This document shows, in pieces, positions 1 through 6,366 of a stretch of DNA of 9,505 nt (positions are counted from its first letter, which is position 1; each line of letters starts with the position of its first letter). Both the position numbers and the translations under genes were made by a program. The stretch is from positions 1 to 9,505 of the forward strand of contig VBBB01000150.1 in the NCBI GenBank assembly GCA_005882955.1, in the 5' to 3' direction. The notes below the pieces were generated by a model that was not told where the DNA came from, searched no databases, and saw only the letters and a program-made list of their open reading frames with translations. Source of the stretch: Candidatus Bathyarchaeota archaeon. GTDB taxonomy: Archaea > Thermoproteota > Bathyarchaeia > 40CM-2-53-6.

Positions 1-57
1 AAGAAACTAATAGAACTTCAAGGCTACCAAGAATACCTGAGGCCCATCCAGGAATGA
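1..57 (+). CDS. C-terminal end of an unidentified protein (5' truncated by window)
   Basis: The frame is open from base 1 and ends in TGA at 55-57, giving the last 18 residues KKLIELQGYQEYLRPIQE. The fragment is too short to assign to a family. The reason to believe it is real is the junction: its stop overlaps the ATG of the next gene as ATGA, the usual sign of translationally coupled genes in an archaeal operon. An open 18-codon frame can also occur by chance, so confidence is moderate. Confidence 0.5.
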   Translation, partial: KKLIELQGYQEYLRPIQE

Positions 58-368
58 CAGAAGAATTCATGCGAGTAGCCGCGACCTCAGAGATTCAGGC
101 AGACAAGATGAAGATGGTGCAGTACAAAGGCCAAGTCATCTGTTTGGCAAACATCATGGGCAAATACTACGCTATCCGAAACACTTGCACGCATATGGGA
201 GGACCACTAGCTCAAGGAAAACTGGAAGGCCATGTGGTGGAATGTCCCTGGCACGGGTCTCGATTCGACCTTACAACTGGCGAAGTAAAGAAGGGGCCCG
301 CGCAAACTCCAGAACCAGTTTTCGAAGTCAAAGTCGAAGGCACAAGTATTCTAATTCGACCCAAATAA
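54..368 (+). CDS. Small Rieske-type [2Fe-2S] ferredoxin
   Basis: This is a 104-residue soluble Rieske domain with both cluster-binding boxes intact. C45-T-H47 lies in CTHMGG and C64-P-W-H67 in CPWHG, so two Cys and two His can hold a [2Fe-2S] cluster. The downstream FDLTTGEVKKGPA segment and the terminal beta strands are typical of ferredoxin subunits of dioxygenases and of the NirD-like group. There is no signal peptide or membrane anchor, so it should be a cytoplasmic electron carrier. No oxygenase or reductase partner is in the window, so its redox partner is unknown; the gene overlapped upstream (ATGA) is the first candidate. The chosen start is ATG at 54 because of that overlap. An in-frame ATG at 69 (MRVAATSE) would also leave a complete domain. 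Confidence 0.93.
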   Translation: MTEEFMRVAATSEIQADKMKMVQYKGQVICLANIMGKYYAIRNTCTHMGGPLAQGKLEGHVVECPWHGSRFDLTTGEVKKGPAQTPEPVFEVKVEGTSILIRPK

Positions 369-396
369 CAACTCTTCCCAACACCCGGTACTCTCT

Positions 397-627
397 GTGA
401 TTCGGTGTCCAAATTGCGGAAACGATCTGGTGTATTCTCCAATTCCCCCACTATTCTTATGCCTAGAGCGAATGGCTGGAGACGTAATCACCATCAACAT
501 CCGATGCAAACCATGGATTTCAGAAAATGCATCCGCCAAAGACTTGCTGAGGATGACAGACCGGATTGAGAATCTAGCGCCAAGACTCATTTCAGAAGGG
601 GCGAACCTGAGCCGAGCGAATCTTTAG
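397..627 (+). CDS. Small hypothetical protein with CxxC zinc-binding-like motif
   Basis: This 76-residue protein starts at GTG; no ATG, GTG or TTG lies upstream in frame after the end of the Rieske gene. It opens with MIRCPNCGNDL, a typical first half of a zinc ribbon. The second CxxC expected of a zinc ribbon is absent. Single cysteines at C22 and C37 give a pattern C4-x2-C7-x14-C22-x14-C37 that could still hold one metal ion. Residues from about 45 on look helical (AKDLLRMTDRIENLAPRLIS). It lies 28 bp after the Rieske gene on the same strand, so co-transcription is likely. I do not recognise the family. It could be a structural zinc protein or a small regulator, and neither is shown. Confidence 0.6.
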   Translation: MIRCPNCGNDLVYSPIPPLFLCLERMAGDVITINIRCKPWISENASAKDLLRMTDRIENLAPRLISEGANLSRANL

Positions 628-660
628 CTTCTAATGTCGACTCGTCGTTACTTAAATTGC

Positions 661-668
661 TTTATAAG
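661..668 (+). promoter_or_regulatory. TATA box (TTTATAAG) upstream of TBP
   Basis: TTTATAAG closely matches the archaeal box A and is the best TATA match in this intergenic region. Archaeal transcription normally starts about 25 bases downstream, predicting a start near 688-692 and a leader of about 80 nt before the TBP start codon. A second, weaker AT-rich stretch (TTTCAAAATA, about 746-755) lies closer to the gene. Confidence 0.6.
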
Positions 669-722
669 CGGTCAAAATCATGGGTCTAATCGTCGAACTT
701 GGCTTCCCTGCAAGGTCAGCTC

Positions 723-747
723 AATCGAAACTCATTCTCTTTCGATT
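723..747 (+). repeat. Inverted repeat / potential hairpin in the TBP leader
   Basis: AATCGAAA (723-730) is followed, after a 9-nt spacer, by its exact reverse complement TTTCGATT (740-747). In RNA this would be an 8-bp stem ending 23 nt before the TBP start codon, downstream of the predicted transcription start. As DNA it could instead be a dyad operator. The function is unproven. Confidence 0.5.
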
Positions 748-760
748 TCAAAATAGAAAC

Positions 761-765
761 GTGAT
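761..765 (+). promoter_or_regulatory. Ribosome binding site (GTGAT) supporting TTG start of TBP
   Basis: GTGAT matches part of GGAGGTGATCC, the complement of the archaeal 16S rRNA 3' end, and sits 5 nt before TTG at 771. It supports translation from this non-ATG codon. The nearby GTG at 761 leads into a stop within six codons and cannot be the start. Confidence 0.45.
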
Positions 766-770
766 TTGCG

Positions 771-1382
771 TTGTCTGACAAGGGTAGGGCTTTCATCAAT
801 ATTGAGAATGTTGTTGCATCAGTTACCCTGAAGCAACGAATAGACCTCAATGCAATAGTCAGAATTTTCCCTGGAGTAGAATATCGACCCGAGCAATTTC
901 CTGGTCTGGTCTATCGTCTGAAAAAGCCAAAGACTGCCACGCTCATATTCAGTTCCGGCAAAATGGTCTGCACCGGATCAAAATCAGAACGCCAAGCCCA
1001 CAAGGCCGTGTTGAAAGTGGTTGACGAACTGAAAAAAGGCGGAATCGTGATCGTTGGCAGACCAGTAATCGTCGTCCAGAACATCGTAGCTTCCGCAGGG
1101 CTTGGAGGCACCATCGACTTGGAGAAGGTCGTTTACAGCTTGAAGAAAACAATGTACGAGCCTGAGCAGTTTCCAGGACTCATCTACCGCATGGACGAAC
1201 CAAAAGTCGTAATTCTGATCTTCGCCAGCGGCAAACTAGTCTGTACAGGCGCAAAGAAAGAGATCCAAGTTCACATCGCAGTCAACAAGTTGCAAGAGAC
1301 ACTCGAAGCGAAGAACCTTATCATGTACGAAGGCCCTGAGAAGCCGCGCCTGCCCCCTATACCCACGAAACCCGCGGACTAG
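771..1382 (+). CDS. tbp: TATA-box-binding protein (TBP)
   Basis: This is the archaeal general transcription factor that binds and bends the promoter TATA box and recruits TFB and RNA polymerase. The 203-residue protein has the diagnostic twofold repeat that forms the saddle. Repeat 1 is about residues 11-91 and repeat 2 about 102-184; they share IENVVAS/VQNIVAS, the box YRPEQFPGLVYR/YEPEQFPGLIYR, and the strand-turn LIFSSGKMVCTG/LIFASGKLVCTG. Length is normal or slightly long. Instead of the acidic tail seen in many archaeal TBPs it ends in a proline-rich stretch (KPRLPPIPTKPAD). The start is TTG, chosen because SDKGRAFINIENVVAS is the expected N-terminus and a GTGAT ribosome site precedes it. 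It has its own TATA box and long leader, and converges on the minus-strand methyltransferase with only 7 bp between stops. Confidence 0.98.
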   Translation: MSDKGRAFINIENVVASVTLKQRIDLNAIVRIFPGVEYRPEQFPGLVYRLKKPKTATLIFSSGKMVCTGSKSERQAHKAVLKVVDELKKGGIVIVGRPVIVVQNIVASAGLGGTIDLEKVVYSLKKTMYEPEQFPGLIYRMDEPKVVILIFASGKLVCTGAKKEIQVHIAVNKLQETLEAKNLIMYEGPEKPRLPPIPTKPAD

Positions 1383-1389
1383 GAATCGC

Positions 1390-2715
1390 TCAATTCGTGC
1401 GTTGCAACCTCGCAATGAAGTAGCCGGCAGCATGATCACGGTGCGGAAAGAACCTACGACAGTCACTCATACCTCTTAGACCCGGGGATCCATACTGCTC
1501 CAGGATAGGTCTGGTTTCAAACTCCAGATGAGATTTCAGAAATCTCGAGACTACATCCTCATTCTCTTCCAAAGTCAAGCTACACGTGCAATACAAGATC
1601 CGGCCCTCCTTCTCGACTAGAGACGCGGCTGAGTCGAGAAAGCTTCGCTGGAGAGTCGAATAGCGTTCTACGGACTTGGGAGAGAGGTGCCATTTCATTC
1701 TCGGATTCCGATCAAAAACCCCAGTACCAGTACATGGCGGGTCAATTATCACCAGGTCGAAGCTGTCACGAAGCCCGAGCCATGAAGCATCACTGATAAC
1801 CGGGTCCGCTATCTTCACTCCAAGTCTCTGGACCTCTCGCCTCCAACCGTTCATTCTTCTTCTAGAGTAATCGACTGAAACAATAGTCCCCCGGTTCTTC
1901 ATCAACTGTGCGATTGCTGCGGTCTTCGCGCCCGGAGCTGCACACAAGTCTAGGACGTTTTCTCCAGGCATAGGAGCTCCCGCCTTGACCGCAAGGAAAG
2001 AGGCGAGGTCTTGCATTTGGAAAGACCCTGATGAAAAAAATCCTGCGAAGTCGGAGAGAGAGCGTGCGACAGTGTATACTCCAGGCGTGGAGAGGACCTT
2101 TGTTAGTCTCTCGGCCAGAACCCCGAGTTCCTTAGGCAGCGTTGTTCTTCCCCGGTTTTTCAGAGGATTAACGCGAAGGTATCTTGGTCTGGTCCTCGAC
2201 GATAACAACTCCACGGCGTCAGTCCGGCCGAAGGCACGGAAGCAGTAGTTGACCCACCAGACTGGATGATGTGTCTCAAGTGCGACTCTCTCAGAGTCTC
2301 TTAAGCCGTGGAGCTGCTGAGTCGGATCGAAGGCAGACAAGGTTCCCAAGAAGAATTCGAGCCTAGGAAGAAGCTCAATCGGAGCTATCGTTCTGAGACT
2401 GTGCTCTATTCGTCTTGTTTGCCCTTTTGCGCCGAGTCGTAGCATTGCGTAAGCCGTGAGCCGAAACAGGCAGCGAGCATTCATCCCCATCTTTTCTTCG
2501 GGATGTACATTCCGCACAAGAATGTCGATAACGTCCTGTTCGCCTACTGTTCCTAGTACCAGCGCTAAGGCTTCCCGCTTGACGCCTATGGAACGAGGGT
2601 CCAAGGCTGCGGCCCGCTGAACCGCATCTCGCTCACTAGCGCCTCTGCTAACCAGTAATAACGCCCGGTAAGCAAGTCTGAATTGGATTGAGTGATCAGA
2701 ATCACGGGCAGGCAT
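1390..2715 (-). CDS. NOL1/NOP2/Sun-family RNA (cytosine-5) methyltransferase, RsmB-like
   Basis: This 441-residue protein is predicted to be an S-adenosylmethionine-dependent enzyme that methylates C5 of cytosine in rRNA or tRNA. The catalytic half (about 175-440) has all family motifs. The RNA-facing segment is RYLRVNPLK (178-186). The SAM-binding loop is DLCAAPGAKT (256-265), and VDYSRRR (281-287) binds the SAM ribose. Motif IV is DPPCTGTG with C328, and motif VI is YCTCSLTLEENE with C378; C378 is expected to be the nucleophile and C328 to release the product. The first 140 residues are helix-rich and probably correspond to the NusB-like domain of bacterial RsmB, though this match is weak. 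No PUA domain is seen. The start is ATG at 2715, preceded directly by GAGAGG on the minus strand. It is divergent from DNA polymerase B and convergent with TBP. The RNA target (16S, 23S or tRNA) cannot be told from sequence. Confidence 0.93.
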   Translation of the reverse strand: MPARDSDHSIQFRLAYRALLLVSRGASERDAVQRAAALDPRSIGVKREALALVLGTVGEQDVIDILVRNVHPEEKMGMNARCLFRLTAYAMLRLGAKGQTRRIEHSLRTIAPIELLPRLEFFLGTLSAFDPTQQLHGLRDSERVALETHHPVWWVNYCFRAFGRTDAVELLSSRTRPRYLRVNPLKNRGRTTLPKELGVLAERLTKVLSTPGVYTVARSLSDFAGFFSSGSFQMQDLASFLAVKAGAPMPGENVLDLCAAPGAKTAAIAQLMKNRGTIVSVDYSRRRMNGWRREVQRLGVKIADPVISDASWLGLRDSFDLVIIDPPCTGTGVFDRNPRMKWHLSPKSVERYSTLQRSFLDSAASLVEKEGRILYCTCSLTLEENEDVVSRFLKSHLEFETRPILEQYGSPGLRGMSDCRRFFPHRDHAAGYFIARLQRTN

Positions 2716-2909
2716 CCTCTCTACACGGTTGGATTCTCGTGGATGGTATGCGGAGCCGACGTCGTTCCTTTCGAGGTTGACCGGACGGCGAGGCGTTCCT
2801 TGTCCGTCAACGCCAGTAAACGAGGCGTCACGTGGAGTCAGTTGCTGTTCAACACCTTCAGCAAGAATCTAGATAGCACACCATTTTCAAGACGAGATTG
2901 ACGCAACTA

Positions 2910-2918
2910 AGGTTTAAC
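2910..2918 (+). promoter_or_regulatory. TATA-like element (AGGTTTAAC) for polB
   Basis: AGGTTTAA occurs here and again at 6318-6325 ahead of the M20 gene, at a similar distance from the coding start. A transcription start about 25 bases downstream would fall near 2940, after the first ATG of the polB frame (2923) and just before the second (2950). The remaining divergent region (2716-2909) shows no gene, tRNA or clear promoter for the minus-strand methyltransferase. Confidence 0.4.
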
Positions 2919-2949
2919 TTTCATGCCTCGGATAATCAGATCCGCGTTA

Positions 2950-5547
2950 ATGTCCAGCCTCGATCAGTACATGGCAAAGCCTGAGCCGGTGCCTCCTCCC
3001 CGACCGAGGCAGGACCCGAAGGCACAGCTGAACTTCAGACCAAGCCTCCCACAGGAATTGGCTGAGTCATATTTCGTAGGGGCTGGCTACGATGGCGAAC
3101 GACGCGCTGTATATCTCAAACTTTACGAGCCGAAATCGCAGAAGATTCACTTTTGGTACGATAACACGGGACACACTCCATACTGCCTCTCCAAAGAGTT
3201 ACCTGAAAAACTGGAGACGAACCAGAGCCTCGTAAGACACCCTGGCTTTGTCAAGTTCGAGAGATCCAAGAGATTCGACGCGCTGAAAGGCGAAGATATT
3301 CCGGTCACGGTGATCTACGCGAGGGACCCTCTCTCGATTGGCGGACGCCCCACTGGCTGCATCCGTGACATCATCAAAGCATGGGAAGCAGACATTCGAT
3401 ACACCGAGAACTACATCTACGATCGTAGACTCGAGCCCGGAATGTCTTACTCCATCAAACGCGGCAACCTCGTCCCGCTTCAATCAGGAAGTAGCTCAAT
3501 AAACATCCAGACTGTCTTCGAAGAGGCTGATCCGGTCTACCAGAGCCTACTCGACCGGTGGCTTCGATTGTTAGACTTCCCCGTACCAACCTACAGGAGA
3601 GTAGCGTTTGACATCGAGGTGCACTCGCCAATCGACACCAGAGTCCCAGATCCCCAAGAAGCAGAATACAAAGTAATCTGCGCGAGTTTCGCCTCCAACG
3701 ATAATGTGAAAAAAGCCCTGATTCTGAAACGGCCGGGGCTTGACGTCGAAGATGCTGAGGCTCCCTCTGGGCTGCTCTTGGACTTCTATGAGACGGAGGA
3801 GGAGCTCTTATCCGCGATATTCAGGGAGCTGAACGATTATCCGTTTGTCCTGACGTTTAACGGCGATGATTTCGACCTCCGATATCTCTTCCACAGAGCA
3901 GAGAAGCTGGGTTTTACACGAGATAAGATTCCCATCGAGCTGGGACGAGAATCAGCAGGGCTCAGATACGGCATTCATTTCGACCTTTACAAGTTCTTCT
4001 TCAATAGATCAATCCAAGTCTACGCATTCAGCGGCAAATATAGAGAATCCACGCTCGACGCTATATCGGAGGCACTTCTCGAGACCGGAAAGCTAGAGAT
4101 CTCCACGCCCATCTCCCGGCTCTCATACTCCGAACTCGCGGCCTACTGCTACCAAGATGCGGAGCTAGTTCTGAACCTAACCCAGTTCGACGGAGAAGTA
4201 GTGATGAAACTTGTCACCGCCCTCTCTAGGATTAGCTTCCTGCCAATCGAAGACATGTCCCGCCAAGGAGTCTCAGGATGGATCAGGAGCATGCTCTTCC
4301 GAGAACACCGGCTTCGAGGCTACATCATTCCAAGATATGAAGAGATTACAGAATCGAAGGGCTCCACGAGCACAATAGCCGTCATCAAGGGAAAGAAGTA
4401 CAAGGGAGGCATGGTAGTCGATCCGACTCCTGGAGTACACTTCCAAGTCGCAGTACTAGATTTCGCGTCGCTATATCCTTCGATCATCAAGACCTGGAAT
4501 CTTGGCTATGAGACAATCCTCTGCAAACACCCTGAAGACAGAACAAACAAGATTCCTGGCACAGACCACTGGGTCTGCCGGAAAAACCGCGCTATGGAGA
4601 GCCAGCTGGTCGGGTCACTACGAGATGTCAGGATCAGATGGTACAAGCCGCGATCCAAAGAGAAATCGCTCGACCCATCCACCCTTAGCTGGTACCAAGT
4701 CGTCCAGAACGCGCTCAAGGTCGTTCTGAACGCAAGCTACGGCGTATTCGGAAGCGATAGGTTCTCTCTGTATTGCCCACCGCTGGCCGAGTCGACTGCT
4801 GCGGTTGGACGATTCGACATCACAAGCACAATACAGGAGGCTAAACGTCTGGGAATCGAAGTCTTCTATGGCGACACTGATTCCCTCTTCCTTGGGACCC
4901 CGGACAGGTCAAGACTGGACGATCTGATACACTGGTCCAAGAACGAGCTCGGCATGGAATTGGAAGTAGACAAGAATTATCGCTATGTCGCTTTGAGCGA
5001 GCGTAAGAAGAACTATCTCGGCGTACTTCCCGACAATCGCGTTGATATCAAAGGACTGACGGGCAAGAAGAGACACACCCCAGAATTCATCAAAGCGACT
5101 TTCAATCAGCTTATCGAGATTCTGGGCCAGGTCCAGACCTACCCGGACTTTGACCAAGCCCGGATCAAGATCAAGGACCTAGTTCAAGACTCATACAGCA
5201 AGCTTCGAAATAGGAAATACTCGATGGAGGACCTGGCGTTCAATATGATGATTGGCAAAGCGGTCGCTGGTTACACGAAGACGACGCCCCAACATGTGAA
5301 GGCCGCTCAGCAGCTTAGCGACAGGGGCAATGAGATTAAGGCTGGAGACTTGGTCAGTTTCGTAAAGGTGACAGGTAGCTCCGGAGTCAAACCCGTTCAG
5401 CTTGCCAGTATCCACGAGATAGACGTGGAAAAATACACAGAATACATTCGCTCCACATTTGAACAAGTTCTTGACGCAGTAGGACTCGATTACGAAGAAC
5501 TCACCGGCGCAAAGAAGCTAGAGTCATTCTTTCCCGGAGCCAGCTAG
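2950..5547 (+). CDS. polB: Replicative DNA polymerase, family B (with 3'-5' exonuclease)
   Basis: This is a family B DNA polymerase of 865 residues from ATG 2950; the frame runs on to an ATG at 2923 that would add nine residues. Numbering here is from 2950. The proofreading domain is intact: ExoI with D221-I-E223, ExoII FNGDDFD (N304, D309), ExoIII Y399-xxx-D403. The linker YxGG motif is at 484-487 (YKGG). The polymerase motifs are intact: A, DFASLYPSII (D504); B, KVVLNASYG (590-598); C, YGDTDS (D642, D644); then LTGKKRH (703-709) in the thumb-side KKR region. The last residues, KKLESFFPGAS, resemble a PCNA-binding PIP box, and MSSLDQYM at the N-terminus is weakly similar. No intein interrupts the motifs, and length is normal or slightly long for archaeal PolB. 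The start at 2950 is preferred because the TATA-like box at 2910-2918 predicts transcription from about 2940 and no ribosome site serves 2923. cofE follows after 4 bp. Confidence 0.97.
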   Translation: MSSLDQYMAKPEPVPPPRPRQDPKAQLNFRPSLPQELAESYFVGAGYDGERRAVYLKLYEPKSQKIHFWYDNTGHTPYCLSKELPEKLETNQSLVRHPGFVKFERSKRFDALKGEDIPVTVIYARDPLSIGGRPTGCIRDIIKAWEADIRYTENYIYDRRLEPGMSYSIKRGNLVPLQSGSSSINIQTVFEEADPVYQSLLDRWLRLLDFPVPTYRRVAFDIEVHSPIDTRVPDPQEAEYKVICASFASNDNVKKALILKRPGLDVEDAEAPSGLLLDFYETEEELLSAIFRELNDYPFVLTFNGDDFDLRYLFHRAEKLGFTRDKIPIELGRESAGLRYGIHFDLYKFFFNRSIQVYAFSGKYRESTLDAISEALLETGKLEISTPISRLSYSELAAYCYQDAELVLNLTQFDGEVVMKLVTALSRISFLPIEDMSRQGVSGWIRSMLFREHRLRGYIIPRYEEITESKGSTSTIAVIKGKKYKGGMVVDPTPGVHFQVAVLDFASLYPSIIKTWNLGYETILCKHPEDRTNKIPGTDHWVCRKNRAMESQLVGSLRDVRIRWYKPRSKEKSLDPSTLSWYQVVQNALKVVLNASYGVFGSDRFSLYCPPLAESTAAVGRFDITSTIQEAKRLGIEVFYGDTDSLFLGTPDRSRLDDLIHWSKNELGMELEVDKNYRYVALSERKKNYLGVLPDNRVDIKGLTGKKRHTPEFIKATFNQLIEILGQVQTYPDFDQARIKIKDLVQDSYSKLRNRKYSMEDLAFNMMIGKAVAGYTKTTPQHVKAAQQLSDRGNEIKAGDLVSFVKVTGSSGVKPVQLASIHEIDVEKYTEYIRSTFEQVLDAVGLDYEELTGAKKLESFFPGAS

Positions 5548-5551
5548 AATT

Positions 5552-6301
5552 ATGCTAACCATTTTTCCTGTGACCAGAATTCCGGATATCAAGAAAGGAG
5601 ACGACCTAGGTAAAATGATCGTGAGCAGGGTCGAAGACCAAGGAGACGAGTTTAAGAAAGGAGACATCGCGGTAATCTCCCAGAAGATCGTATCCAAAGC
5701 CGAGGGAAGAATACTTCCCCTCTCAAAGATCACTCCTTCAGAATTTGCGGAGGCAATAGCGAAGGAGACTGGAAAGGACCCCCGACAGGTTGAAGCCGTT
5801 CTGAGAGAGAGTAGGAAAATCATCCGAATGAAAAGCGGCCACCTCATCACCGAGACTTCCCACGGCTTCATCTGCGCCAACGCTGGAGTCGACCAGTCAA
5901 ACGTCGGAACAACACGAGACTCAGTAACGCTGCTCCCTCACGATTCAGATGCATCCGCAGACCGAATCCGAAAGACGATCCATCAAATCACAGGAAGAAA
6001 AGTCCCAGTAATCATCACAGACACGTTCGGCCGCGCGTGGCGAATGGGCCAGGTCAACTTCGCGATTGGGATTTCAGGCATGAAACCAATCCACGACTAT
6101 AGGGGAACCAAAGACATGTACCGACGAACCTTGCAAGTCACGGAGATAGCTGTCGCAGACGAGCTGGCATCAGCAGCCGAGCTAGTAATGAACAAAGCCG
6201 ACAGAGTGCCGGTCGCAATCATCAGAGGCTACAAGGCACCAAAGGGCCAAGGCCGAATCAAGGAACTCATAAGGCCCGAAGAACTCGACCTCTTCAGATA
6301 G
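5552..6301 (+). CDS. cofE: Coenzyme F420-0:L-glutamate ligase (CofE)
   Basis: CofE is a GTP-dependent ligase that adds the gamma-linked L-glutamate tail to F420-0 in coenzyme F420 synthesis, in the cytoplasm. The 249-residue length is normal for the archaeal stand-alone enzyme; the nitroreductase-like domain fused in actinobacterial FbiB is absent. Family signatures are in order: GDIAVISQKIVSKAEGR (37-53), HGFICANAGVDQSNV (104-118), LLPHDSDASADRIR (127-140), ITDTFGRAWRMGQVN (155-169) and GMKPIHDYRGTKDMY (176-190). By comparison with the characterised A. fulgidus enzyme, D114, D157 and T158 are likely metal or substrate ligands. The ATG lies 4 bp after the polB stop, so it is almost certainly co-transcribed with polB. 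No other F420 genes are in the window. Confidence 0.97.
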   Translation: MLTIFPVTRIPDIKKGDDLGKMIVSRVEDQGDEFKKGDIAVISQKIVSKAEGRILPLSKITPSEFAEAIAKETGKDPRQVEAVLRESRKIIRMKSGHLITETSHGFICANAGVDQSNVGTTRDSVTLLPHDSDASADRIRKTIHQITGRKVPVIITDTFGRAWRMGQVNFAIGISGMKPIHDYRGTKDMYRRTLQVTEIAVADELASAAELVMNKADRVPVAIIRGYKAPKGQGRIKELIRPEELDLFR

Positions 6302-6317
6302 TTCAGCTCGGCCCGTC

Positions 6318-6326
6318 AGGTTTAAT
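6318..6326 (+). promoter_or_regulatory. TATA-like element (AGGTTTAAT) for the M20 amidohydrolase gene
   Basis: The box lies in the 65-bp gap after cofE and shares AGGTTTAA with the polB upstream element. It predicts a transcription start near 6348 and a leader of about 17-19 nt before ATG 6367, suggesting the amidohydrolase is transcribed independently of polB-cofE. Confidence 0.5.
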
Positions 6327-6366
6327 GTTGGGAGACCTGTCTCAGCATCATGAAAGTGGCCGATAA

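Noticed and set aside
680..778. 32-codon open frame (MGLIVELGFPARS...) between the TATA box and TBP
   Set aside because: Its ATG lies only 12 bp after the TATA box, so transcription would begin downstream of it. It overlaps the TBP start and shows no recognisable domain.
2692..2901. 69-codon plus-strand open frame between the methyltransferase and polB
   Set aside because: It overlaps the 5' end of the minus-strand methyltransferase, has a composition unlike a folded protein, lacks a ribosome site, and competes with an equally open minus-strand frame.
2716..2909. Possible tRNA or C/D-box RNA in the divergent region
   Set aside because: No T-loop GTTCRANNC in the right context, no acceptor-stem pairing, and no convincing RUGAUGA/CUGA box pair found on either strand.
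3199..3483. 94-codon minus-strand open frame inside polB
   Set aside because: It lies antisense within the continuous polB coding region, with no motif or start signal.
4400..4960. Intein in the conserved polymerase motifs of PolB
   Set aside because: Motifs A, B and C are contiguous and spaced normally; no splicing-domain residues are inserted.
5524..5880. 118-codon minus-strand open frame antisense to cofE
   Set aside because: It is the shadow of a gene with complete CofE motifs. Its leucine/serine-rich product is typical of antisense frames.
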